From DASULK01 sp036278255 (lineage in GTDB: Bacteria; Actinomycetota; Actinomycetes; Mycobacteriales; Micromonosporaceae), in assembly GCA_036278255.1 (NCBI GenBank), contig DASULK010000271.1, forward strand, positions 1 through 46,860: a DNA stretch of 46,860 nt, written 5' to 3'. The notes under the pieces are model-generated. The model worked only from the letters and a program-made list of their open reading frames with translations. It did no database searches and had not been told where the DNA came from. A program made the translations under genes and the position numbers. Of this stretch, positions 13,671 through 20,514 are shown one piece after another (within the stretch, counting starts at the first letter, position 1; every line of letters starts with the position of its first letter).

Positions 13671-14977
13671 GGGCCCGGCGGGTGGGCGTGAAGCCGGCCA
13701 AGGTGCGGAAGGTGACCGCCAAGCCGGTGGCTGCGAAGCCGGCCGCGAAGCCGGTGGAGCCCAAGGTGCGGTCGGCGCGGATTCGCTATGTGGCGCCGGT
13801 GGCTGCGCTGGGTACGGCCGCCGTGCTGCAGATCGCGGTGTTCACCGACACCGTCGGCGGCAGGGTCGCGAAGGCGATGGCCGGCTCGGATGTGTCCGCC
13901 GTGTCGGGCCACACGTGGGCCGGCTACGTGGCGGGGATGCTGCTCGGTGTGGCGGTGGCGATGTGCGCCGAGGGTGGCGCCGCGCACCTGATGCACCTGT
14001 ACGACCAGCACCTCTTGGCCCGCGACTCCACCGGTCTGCTGCGCCTCGGCATGCTCGCCTACGTGGCGGGGTCCGCGGCGCTGATCCACTGGTGGCTGAA
14101 CAAGCACCAGTTTCCGACGGAGATCGCGTGGGTGCTGGCCGGCATGACCGGCTCTAGCCTGTTCCTGTGGTCGCGGACGTCGCGGTGGCGGCACCGGGTG
14201 GCGATGCGCGAGGCTGGCCAGCTCGACCCGGCGTTGGTGCGGCTGCCGCTGGCAGCGAAGGCCCTCCACCCGTTCCGGTGGCTGGTGACCTTGTACCTGG
14301 TGTCGTGGGAGCCGGCGGCGACGACCGATGACGCGCGCGCCCGGTACGACGCGTGGCGCGCCGGCCCGCACTGGTGGCAGTCGAAGACGAAGCCGCGGAT
14401 TCTGTCAGACGCCCCTGTCAGCTTCGCCCCGGTTGTTGACAGCTTCATGGAGTCGCTGACGTCCACGGTTCCTGACACGGGCGTTCCTGACGGCAACACC
14501 CGGGGTCGTGCCAAGAAGTCAGTTCCTGACACGAACGTTCCTGACATCCTCTTGATTCCTGACACGAACGTTCCTGACAACAGGCCCATGGACGGGTTCC
14601 TGTCAGAAACCGACGATGTTGACACAGACCCGTGGAAGGTGGCGACCGATCCTGACACGGCGCTGACGCTGCTGGGGACGACGGAGGCTGGCCGGCGTGA
14701 ACTTGACACGGCCCGCGCCACGGTCGCCGCGACACCTCGCGCTGGCCGCAAGCCCAGCTATGACGTTGACGCGGCGCGGGCGCTGATCCGGGAACGGCTC
14801 GCCGCGATCGGCGACAACTTGACATCTGCGGAGGCGCGGAAGGCCCGCGCACTTATTGACGCGGAGGTCGAGACAACTTTCGGTGTCAAGAACACCACCG
14901 CCAGGAATCTACGTCGCGAGGTTACCGGCGGTCCGGTGTCGGGTCCGCCCGCGGACGGCGGTGACAGCAATGGCTGA
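13667..14977 (+). CDS. Four-TM protein with a DNA-binding-like tail (Spd/DUF2637-like)
   Basis: A 436-residue product from GTG at 13667 (GTGA overlap). An N-terminal Lys/Ala/Pro-rich stretch leads to four membrane helices between about residues 33 and 170. A cytoplasmic linker repeats VPDTNVPD-type units (about 265-310), and a charged helical end (ARALIRERLAAIGDNLTSAEARKARALIDAE, then KNTTARNLRREV) resembles an HTH domain. This layout recalls DUF2637/SpdB-type proteins of actinobacterial plasmids and AICEs. The linker codons contain most of the TGACA repeat field. Confidence 0.55.
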   Translation: MRARRVGVKPAKVRKVTAKPVAAKPAAKPVEPKVRSARIRYVAPVAALGTAAVLQIAVFTDTVGGRVAKAMAGSDVSAVSGHTWAGYVAGMLLGVAVAMCAEGGAAHLMHLYDQHLLARDSTGLLRLGMLAYVAGSAALIHWWLNKHQFPTEIAWVLAGMTGSSLFLWSRTSRWRHRVAMREAGQLDPALVRLPLAAKALHPFRWLVTLYLVSWEPAATTDDARARYDAWRAGPHWWQSKTKPRILSDAPVSFAPVVDSFMESLTSTVPDTGVPDGNTRGRAKKSVPDTNVPDILLIPDTNVPDNRPMDGFLSETDDVDTDPWKVATDPDTALTLLGTTEAGRRELDTARATVAATPRAGRKPSYDVDAARALIRERLAAIGDNLTSAEARKARALIDAEVETTFGVKNTTARNLRREVTGGPVSGPPADGGDSNG

Positions 14978-15042
14978 CACGGCGACCATTCCTGACACGG
15001 AGTTGGTGACGGTGATCCTGCCGTGCCGGTGTGTTGTTGACA
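14437..15042 (+). repeat. Oriented TGACA repeat field
   Basis: TGACA occurs 14 times on the plus strand (14437, 14473, 14527, 14542, 14560, 14575, 14620, 14653, 14704, 14820, 14962, 14975, 14993, 15038). Its reverse occurs only once here (14884 is TGTCA, also 14601). Many copies extend to TTCCTGACACG, and a 24-bp unit is exactly repeated at 14523-14546 and 14556-14579. The field crosses from the four-TM gene into the next gene, so protein repeats alone do not explain it. Confidence 0.7.
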
Positions 15043-15134
15043 CGGAGCCCGGCCGGCTGGGTAGCTGCCCGGAGGGTCACGTGCAGGACGTTCCGGATCA
15101 TCTGCGGCGGGCGCCGCAGCCGCACCGCAGGTAG
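14970..15134 (+). CDS. Small Cys-containing protein
   Basis: A 54-residue product from ATG at 14970, overlapping the previous gene by 8 nt. LPCRCVVDTE and GSCPEGHV suggest a small metal-binding fold. Its 5' half continues the TGACA repeats. Function unknown. Confidence 0.5.
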   Translation: MADTATIPDTELVTVILPCRCVVDTEPGRLGSCPEGHVQDVPDHLRRAPQPHRR

Positions 15135-15143
15135 CGAGAAGAG

Positions 15144-15184
15144 GGGCGGCGGGCTCAGTACCCCCCGGTGTGAGCCCACCGCCC
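15144..15184 (+). terminator. Hairpin between the 54- and 236-residue genes
   Basis: GGGCTCA (15151-15157) pairs with TGAGCCC (15171-15177), and an outer GC helix of about six pairs extends it. There is no T-run, so it is a terminator-like or attenuator structure inside the plus operon. Confidence 0.4.
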
Positions 15185-15229
15185 GGCATCCCCGACCGTC
15201 TGTCCCGACAGTGAAGGAGCCGGATCATC

Positions 15230-15940
15230 ATGGCAGCAACGCTGGAGCAGTTGACGGAACTGAACCGGTTCGTCGCCGGTAACCCTGGTTGGACTAGCGA
15301 GTCGGTCGGTCACGAGTTCGCCGCCCGCACCATCCCGGTCACCGAGGAGGTGGGCTGGTCGCTGCAGTTGCGCGCCGAACACGGCTGGTGGCGTGCGTTC
15401 GCCGTGCACCGGTGGGAGGAGAACCACAACAGTCGTGACCTGCGATCGGCGGCGCAGTGGCTGGATGGCATGACGTACCGGGCCCGGCAGGAACAGACCC
15501 AGGTGGAGGGGCTGCGCGAGTTCGTCCGGGGTCGCCGCGGGTGGCGGTTCGTGGAGGCAGACCGGGGCTGGTCCCCGTTCGGCCGGCAGGTGTTCGAGTT
15601 CCCCGAGGTGCGCGACGTGGACGAGGTGGGCTTGTTCCTGTCGTGGGGCGGGGACCGGCTGACCGGGTTCCGCGGCGCCGTCCAGGTGCCGTGCAGCCCG
15701 AACCTGGAGGCGGGCACTCGTGGCGGTTTCGACGAGGTTGCGCACTGGGTGGATGAGTGGCGTAAGGCGCTGATGCTGCCGGACCAGTTGCGTGAGTGCG
15801 GGTCGTGGTCGGAGGCGTACGGGCTGGCGACCAGGGTGCCCGCGTCGCGGGTGGCGAAGTTGGCCGACCTGTTCGGGCTGGGGCGGATGTCAACGACTGC
15901 GGCCCGCGGCCGACTGGTGGCCATGTTCACGAAGGAATGA
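15230..15940 (+). CDS. Unknown protein of the transfer-like module
   Basis: A 236-residue product from ATG at 15230 with an AAGGAG site. The sequence is rich in Trp and Arg in beta-type segments (GWSLQLRAEHGWWRAFAVHRWEE), with helical parts between. The C-terminus (VAKLADLFGLGRMSTTAARGRLVAMF) looks like a helix-turn-helix. No family recognised. It lies between two stem structures in the plus operon. Confidence 0.6.
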   Translation: MAATLEQLTELNRFVAGNPGWTSESVGHEFAARTIPVTEEVGWSLQLRAEHGWWRAFAVHRWEENHNSRDLRSAAQWLDGMTYRARQEQTQVEGLREFVRGRRGWRFVEADRGWSPFGRQVFEFPEVRDVDEVGLFLSWGGDRLTGFRGAVQVPCSPNLEAGTRGGFDEVAHWVDEWRKALMLPDQLRECGSWSEAYGLATRVPASRVAKLADLFGLGRMSTTAARGRLVAMFTKE

Positions 15941-15952
15941 CCGATTGTTCGC

Positions 15953-15989
15953 GGCGCCGCCACGGCCGACCCCGGAGCGTGGCGGCGCC
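15953..15989 (+). terminator. Perfect 12-bp stem-loop
   Basis: GGCGCCGCCACG (15953-15964) and CGTGGCGGCGCC (15978-15989) pair without mismatch around a 13-nt loop. It lies 12 bp past the stop at 15940 and 28 bp before the start at 16018. No T-run follows, so partial termination or RNA stabilisation is likely. Confidence 0.55.
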
Positions 15990-16017
15990 AACCCCCTAGT
16001 AGAGAGGCACCACCATC

Positions 16018-16386
16018 ATGGCAGTGATCAAGCTGGAGGCACCGTTCGGGGACGAGGATCCGACGTCGCCGCGCAAGATCAAGGAGTACATCAAGCAGGT
16101 TAAGTTGGTGTCGAAGGCGGCGTCGGACGCGCTTACCGATGACGCGCCGCTGATCAAGGATGTCATCGCCCACTCCCCCGGCATTCCGATCCTGATGGGG
16201 TTTGACCTGCGGCGTAAGGCAGCCCGGGTGGAAGAACCGCTGATGGAGGCGGCGAACGCTATGAACGCGGCCAAGAACCTGGCAAACCTGGCATGGCAGC
16301 GGTTTTACCACGACTTCCGCGAGGTGCTGGAGGCGCCGGCAGCCCGGAAGCGCAGCGGCCGCGAGATGGATTGGACGGACGTCTGA
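16018..16386 (+). CDS. Helical protein preceding the FtsK/Tra gene
   Basis: A 122-residue product from ATG at 16018. It is mainly helical (RKIKEYIKQVKLVSKAASDAL, then EEPLMEAANAMNAAKNLANLAWQRFYHDF) and charged. Its stop overlaps the FtsK-like start (TGATG), so the two are made together and may interact. Function unknown. Confidence 0.6.
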   Translation: MAVIKLEAPFGDEDPTSPRKIKEYIKQVKLVSKAASDALTDDAPLIKDVIAHSPGIPILMGFDLRRKAARVEEPLMEAANAMNAAKNLANLAWQRFYHDFREVLEAPAARKRSGREMDWTDV

Positions 16387-18359
16387 TGTCCCGCAAGACC
16401 AGCGACAGGCGGGTAGCTGCCGCCGCGTCAGGCGTGCCGGGCGGCGCCGTGTACGTCGAGAACCAGATCTGGGGGCTGCTACCCCCGTGGATCGCCGCGG
16501 TCGCGTTCTTCCTGCTGGGCGGGGTTGCTCACCTGGCGTGGGGCGCTTTCGACCGTGTTGGGCTGGTGTCGGCGTTTTTGGGTGCGGTGACGGTCGGCCT
16601 TGTCGGGCTGACGCTGTGGGTGTCACGCCCCCGGCATGCCTCCGTGAGGGCCCTGTCGGCGACCACGGTCGCGCTGGGTGGCCTGTGGATGGTGCTGGCG
16701 ACGTCGTGGGGCTGGGGGCACGGCATGTGGTGGGTGTATCCGCTGCCCGCCATCGCCCTGTGCCTGGCGTGGAACATCAAGAAGCTGCTGCGTGGCGCCG
16801 GTGTCGACGTCGACGGCGGCGGTCAGACGCAGTGGGGTGAGGTGGCCGACAAGGTGCATTTGCTGCGGGCGACGGTGCGGCAGCAGACGCAGGTGGGGTC
16901 TGTGATCAAAGTCAAGGCGGAGCTTGAGCCGGGCACGACGCAGGCTCAGGCGATCCAGGAGGCGCCCGTCATGGCGGGTTTGATGCGCACCCCGCCGGGT
17001 GGGACGACGGTGACGGCCGACCCCGACGACGCGCTCGGTGTGGAGGTGTCGTTCATGGCCGTTGACGTGCTGAAACAGACGATTCACTGGCCGGGCCCGT
17101 CGCACCCGGGTACGTCGATCGCCGACCACCCGATCAGGTTGGGCACCTACCAGGACGACCAGCCGGTGTTGTTGGCGCTGGTCGGTGAGCGGGGCGGCAA
17201 GGTTGTCTCCCACATCATGATCCAGGGCATGACGGGCGCTGGTAAGTCGGAGGTGCTGCAGGAGATCTGCGACGAGATTCTGTCCCGCACGGACACGGAG
17301 CTGGAGTACATCGACACGGGCGACAAGGCCGAACAGACTGTCGGCCCGCTGCTGTCGGGTCTGGCCCGCCCGCCGTCGCTGACGGACGGGGACGCCCGCC
17401 GGCATATGGCCGACCTGAACCGGGAGATCCGGCCCCGCGCCCAGCACCTGGCGGCGCGTGGCCTGCGCGAATGGACGAAGGGCTGCGGCTTGTCATTCAA
17501 GGTCGTGATCATTGACGAGGCCGGCGACAGCATCGCCGCCGACAAGAAGGGGTTTACCCGGCTGGCGCGTAAGGCCAGGTCAGTGGGCATCATCCTCGTC
17601 GTCGCGCAGCAGAACTTCTCCCAACGGACCATGCCAGTGGACGCCCGGAAGAACTTCGGCACCGGCATCTGCTTGGGCATCGCGGAGGCTGGTGATGCGG
17701 ACTGGGTGCTGTCGGAGGCCACGATCAACGGCGGGGCGTCCCCGTGGTTGTGGCAGAACTTCAAGCCCGGGTACTTCCACATCGAGGACGGCGGGATTGA
17801 TCAGCGGCGGTGGGTGACGCCGGCCCGGGCCTGCCTGACCGACCCGGACGAGGTGAAGGCGTCGGTGGAGGCGAACGCCGTGCACCGGTGGAAGGGCGCC
17901 CCGCTGGAGCTGGCCGACGCTGTCGACGACGACGGCGATGAGGATGCCGGTTTTGCGCCGGCCGACGATCCGGAGGTTGACAGTGCGCAGGTTACGGAGG
18001 CCGGCTATGACGTGCCGGACCACTTGGCGGCGGAGATGCGCGGGGTGGACCCGGACGCTCCGATGCCGGAGGAGGGCATGAACATGGACCACGATTTCAC
18101 GGGTGGGGCGCCGGCGAAGGCGACCACGGCGGCGATGACGGAGCTGGACCAGATCCTGGCTGAGCTACGCGAGGAGGGCGTGCGGGAGTTCCGGCGCGCC
18201 CACGTGGTCACTAAGGGCGGCCTCACCCGGTGCGGTCGGAGTCGGGCGTGGATCACGCAGGAGTTGGGCCGCCGGGTGGATCGCGGGGAGCTTGCCCGCG
18301 TGGGCGACACGGCGGATGGTGTGTACACGTGGGCGGAGATGCTCGCTCACACGCAGTAG
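16386..18359 (+). CDS. Membrane-anchored FtsK/SpoIIIE-TraB-like DNA translocase
   Basis: A 657-residue product from ATG at 16386. Four membrane helices lie at about 33-52, 57-79, 90-107 and 115-131. The motor domain has Walker A GMTGAGKS (281-288) and Walker B VIIDE (374-378). Residues about 586-657 form a winged helix (FRRAHVVTKGGLTRCGRSRAWITQELG). This is the architecture of TraB-type proteins that move double-stranded plasmid DNA between actinobacterial mycelia after binding 8-bp repeats with the winged helix. A packaging or segregation role is the alternative. Repeat fields lie on both sides. Confidence 0.85.
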   Translation: MSRKTSDRRVAAAASGVPGGAVYVENQIWGLLPPWIAAVAFFLLGGVAHLAWGAFDRVGLVSAFLGAVTVGLVGLTLWVSRPRHASVRALSATTVALGGLWMVLATSWGWGHGMWWVYPLPAIALCLAWNIKKLLRGAGVDVDGGGQTQWGEVADKVHLLRATVRQQTQVGSVIKVKAELEPGTTQAQAIQEAPVMAGLMRTPPGGTTVTADPDDALGVEVSFMAVDVLKQTIHWPGPSHPGTSIADHPIRLGTYQDDQPVLLALVGERGGKVVSHIMIQGMTGAGKSEVLQEICDEILSRTDTELEYIDTGDKAEQTVGPLLSGLARPPSLTDGDARRHMADLNREIRPRAQHLAARGLREWTKGCGLSFKVVIIDEAGDSIAADKKGFTRLARKARSVGIILVVAQQNFSQRTMPVDARKNFGTGICLGIAEAGDADWVLSEATINGGASPWLWQNFKPGYFHIEDGGIDQRRWVTPARACLTDPDEVKASVEANAVHRWKGAPLELADAVDDDGDEDAGFAPADDPEVDSAQVTEAGYDVPDHLAAEMRGVDPDAPMPEEGMNMDHDFTGGAPAKATTAAMTELDQILAELREEGVREFRRAHVVTKGGLTRCGRSRAWITQELGRRVDRGELARVGDTADGVYTWAEMLAHTQ

Positions 18360-18362
18360 GCG

Positions 18363-18539
18363 CTGACGGGCTGACGGCCGTCAGGCCCGTCAGCCCGGGC
18401 TCGCGTTAATGCGCGCGCGTATGCGACCCCGTCAGACCCCGACAGTCGGGGGTCTGACGGGGTTCTGTCGGGTTCTGCTGACGGGCCCTGTCGGGCCTGT
18501 CGGGTTTACGCACAGTGATCCAGGGAGGGGTCTGTCGGG
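18363..18539. repeat. CTGWCGGG repeat field (candidate TRS/clt-like locus)
   Basis: Within 177 non-coding bases directly after the translocase gene, CTGACGGG occurs at 18363, 18454 and 18478, and CTGTCGGG at 18465, 18488, 18497 and 18532. Reverse copies are at 18386 and 18428 (CCCGTCAG) and 18438 (CCCGACAG). Some combine into two long near-perfect inverted repeats (18363-18393 and about 18426-18462). Known TraB recognition sequences are short 8-bp repeats near tra, so a transfer or segregation locus is proposed. Confidence 0.7.
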
Positions 18540-18788
18540 ATGGTGTCGAGGCGGGAACGTAGGCAGATGGCGGCGGACATGGAGATCGGCCGCCGGCATC
18601 CGTATCTGCATTCGTGGGGTGGTGCGGTGGCCGGGCTCGGGTTGGTGGTGCTGGCCGGGCTGGTCGCGTTGGCGGGGGTGCTGGTGTGGCCTGAGGCGGT
18701 CGCGGCGGCGTTCCGGGCTGTGGGCTGGGCGGCGGTGGCGGTGGCCGGGCTGTGGCTGTTCTGGTGGGTGGGCCTGCGCCGCCGGTAG
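18540..18788 (+). CDS. Small two-TM membrane protein (Spd-like layout)
   Basis: An 82-residue product from ATG at 18540, immediately after the repeat field. A basic N-terminus (VSRRERRQMAADMEIGRR) is followed by two membrane helices (about 28-48 and 57-77) and a short basic end. Small membrane proteins of this kind accompany tra genes in Streptomyces plasmids (spread functions). Assignment is by position and layout. Confidence 0.55.
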   Translation: MVSRRERRQMAADMEIGRRHPYLHSWGGAVAGLGLVVLAGLVALAGVLVWPEAVAAAFRAVGWAAVAVAGLWLFWWVGLRRR

Positions 18789-18801
18789 CTTCCGGGCACA
18801 C

Positions 18802-18841
18802 GAAAGCGCCCCCACCGCCGTTGTGGCAGTGGGGGCGTTTC
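18802..18841. terminator. Bidirectional terminator between convergent operons
   Basis: GAAAGCGCCCCCAC (18802-18815) pairs with GTGGGGGCGTTTC (18829-18841), with one bulged base and a 13-nt loop. The stem ends in A/T pairs, giving TTTC on the plus strand. It separates the plus operon (end 18788) from the minus operon (end 18869). Confidence 0.75.
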
Positions 18842-18868
18842 TGTGCGTGGACAGGTGTGCTGGGTCTG

Positions 18869-19105
18869 TCAGGCGCGAGCGTAGCTGAGCTTCTCGACCT
18901 TCACGGTTTGCTCGGGACGAAACCGGCGTCGAGTGCACTTCCCGGTCCCGCGCTTCACAACGTAGGCGTAGACCCAGTTCAGTTGAAAGCTGAGACGCAG
19001 GATGATGGCGCCGTCGGCGAATACGTCCTCTCTGCTCAAAGATTGGGCCTTCTTGGGCTCACTGGTCACCGTGACATGAGCGTTCTGGGGGTCGATGGTC
19101 GTCAT
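18869..19105 (-). CDS. Small unknown protein with MTTIDPQN start
   Basis: A 78-residue product from ATG at 19105. It shares its first eight residues and leader with the 10647 gene, then becomes a short beta-rich protein with a basic C-terminal part (KRGTGKCTRRRFRPEQTVKVEKL). Last gene before the terminator at 18802-18841. Function unknown. Confidence 0.6.
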   Translation of the reverse strand: MTTIDPQNAHVTVTSEPKKAQSLSREDVFADGAIILRLSFQLNWVYAYVVKRGTGKCTRRRFRPEQTVKVEKLSYARA

Positions 19106-19126
19106 GGCGCGTCCTTCCCGGGCGTC
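19082..19126 (-). repeat. 45-bp leader/start repeat, copy B
   Basis: Matches 10624-10668 at 41 of 45 positions and includes the ribosome-binding site and first codons of the 19105 gene. Confidence 0.8.
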
Positions 19127-19128
19127 TT

Positions 19129-19710
19129 TCAGTTGGAGCCGGCAACTAGGTGGCCCCGGCCATGCAGTTTGATCTCGTCGCCGGTAAGCCGGCCGCAGGA
19201 GAGCAGCCTGCTCACCGCCTGCTCGATCGCTGACCAGTGCTCGGCGACCAGGAGGTCAGCCGTCTCTCGGGGTGCTGTGATGTCGACTCCGTCGCTGGCC
19301 AACGTGTGCAGTTGTTCGGAGTCGCTGGCCGCGCCGACTGCGCCGGTGGCGATGACGTCGAGAAGGTCGGCCGTCGAGGGCGAGCCGAGGCGCAACAGCA
19401 TGTGCCGCAGGGCCGCCGCGCCCGCCCACACGCCGATCGGCTGCGTGTCGATGTGCCGGAATTCCACGTGTCCCGTGCCGTCGGGCCGCAGGACAACAGC
19501 GTCCACGGGGATGCCGAGCGCCAGGTAGGCGACGGCGTGTCCAGTTTCGTGGACGGCAATGCTGTGCATCATGTCGTGGTGCGGCAGTAGGCGGATCTTT
19601 GTGTTGTAGTACGAGCAGTTAGGGCAGGTGTTGGCCCGCCGCGGCCATAGGCGAGTGTCGAGGACGCGGTCGCGGTGGTAGTCGCACACGACGTCGATGA
19701 GGCGAGTCAC
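19129..19710 (-). CDS. Stand-alone M41 (FtsH-type) zinc metallopeptidase
   Basis: A 193-residue product from GTG at 19710 (GTGA overlap). C9, H12, C29 and C32 (CDYH, CPNC) suggest an N-terminal zinc ribbon. VHETGHAVAYLALG contains the HExxH site (H54, E55, H58). ATGAVGAASDSEQLHTLA resembles the FtsH helix that supplies the third zinc ligand (candidate D130). FtsH normally carries an AAA+ domain and membrane anchor, both missing here. A regulated protease that degrades a repressor or host protein is a plausible role in this regulatory operon. Confidence 0.7.
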   Translation of the reverse strand: MTRLIDVVCDYHRDRVLDTRLWPRRANTCPNCSYYNTKIRLLPHHDMMHSIAVHETGHAVAYLALGIPVDAVVLRPDGTGHVEFRHIDTQPIGVWAGAAALRHMLLRLGSPSTADLLDVIATGAVGAASDSEQLHTLASDGVDITAPRETADLLVAEHWSAIEQAVSRLLSCGRLTGDEIKLHGRGHLVAGSN

Positions 19711-19943
19711 CACGACTCACCGCCGCTTAGCTTCGAACCAGAATCCTTGGCGGCCAGCTCAGCAGTGGGGCGCAGGACCGACACTACCTCGCCCGGCTCA
19801 CCGAGGGTTGTGACGGCCTTAGTCACATGCTTCCCGCAGACCGATACGGCCTTTCGCACCGGATCGCCGACCCAGACGACGAAGGACGACTTGCCCCAGC
19901 ATCGATGCTCGTAGGCGATCTCTTCGCATGGCTCAAGCGCCAC
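19707..19943 (-). CDS. Small unknown protein
   Basis: A 78-residue product from GTG at 19943, chosen because an 18-bp start-associated element lies 9 nt upstream. The chain is mostly beta (YEHRCWGKSSFVVWVGDPVRKAVSVCGKHVTKAVTTLGE) with two or three cysteines and a Ser-rich end. No family recognised. The upstream extension to 20087 is proline-rich overlap with the preceding gene. Confidence 0.55.
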   Translation of the reverse strand: MALEPCEEIAYEHRCWGKSSFVVWVGDPVRKAVSVCGKHVTKAVTTLGEPGEVVSVLRPTAELAAKDSGSKLSGGESW

Positions 19944-20223
19944 GGTGCACCCCCGGGGGATTTGGCGCGGCAGTCCTTGCCGGCTGGGTGCGGGGGCGGC
20001 CGCCGCCGGCTCCGGGGCCTGGCCGGGCGGCCTTCCAGGCGAGGATTTCGCCCTTCCGGCTGGGGTGCCACCAGCGGCGGCCGCCAATGTGGCCGTCGGG
20101 CGCCGGGAACGGGTTGTCGGTGTTCTTGGCGCGGGTGATGGTGGTGCGCATGCTGCGGGGGCTGAGGCCTAGTAGCTCGGCGACGGCGGCGATGCCGAGG
20201 GGCCGGTTCGGGTCGGTGGTCAT
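19933..20223 (-). CDS. Helix-turn-helix DNA-binding protein
   Basis: A 96-residue product from ATG at 20223. LGIAAVAELLGLSPRSMRTTITRA (about 9-32) is a clear helix-turn-helix of the AlpA/excisionase type, followed by a wing-like segment (GHIGGRRWWHPSRKGEILAW) and a disordered Pro/Arg tail. With no integrase in the genome, a transcriptional role is more likely than excision. Confidence 0.7.
   Translation of the reverse strand: MTTDPNRPLGIAAVAELLGLSPRSMRTTITRAKNTDNPFPAPDGHIGGRRWWHPSRKGEILAWKAARPGPGAGGGRPRTQPARTAAPNPPGVHRGA
19953..19970 (-). promoter_or_regulatory. 18-bp start-associated sequence, copy B
   Basis: Exact copy of the element at 11077-11094, here 9 nt before the GTG at 19943. It is also coding in the overlapping upstream gene. 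Confidence 0.6.
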
Positions 20224-20513
20224 CGGGTGGCCTTTCCGGCGAGCCCTTGGTACTTGGCGTCGTAGTACAAGCCTTCGTTGAACCGTCCGGCGGCGGAGTG
20301 CCCGGCGAGGGTGACGGACCAGTAGGCGATGCCGTCGCGCTTTTCGCGGGTGACCCAGCCGTGGCGCAGGCACGCGTTGATGGTGGCTGCGGTGAGGAAT
20401 CGACCTTCGACGTTGCCGGAGGTGAAGACGTCGTCGGCGGGTGCGTCGGTGCCGCCCTGTCGCAGGATTGCGGCGATCAGTCGGAACTGGGGTTTGCTGA
20501 GCTTCTTCGGCAT
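20220..20513 (-). CDS. Winged-helix-like DNA-binding protein
   Basis: A 97-residue product from ATG at 20513, ATGA-coupled to the HTH gene after it. FRLIAAILRQGG, then FLTAATINACLRHGWVTREKRDGIAYWSVTLAGHSAAG has the helix, recognition helix and beta-wing order of a winged helix. Probably a regulator in the operator-controlled operon. Confidence 0.6.
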   Translation of the reverse strand: MPKKLSKPQFRLIAAILRQGGTDAPADDVFTSGNVEGRFLTAATINACLRHGWVTREKRDGIAYWSVTLAGHSAAGRFNEGLYYDAKYQGLAGKATR

Positions 20514-20514
20514 G

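Noticed and set aside
19933..20223. AlpA/excisionase-like HTH as proof of an integrating prophage
   Set aside because: No integrase or attachment-site-like repeat was found, so excision cannot be supported.
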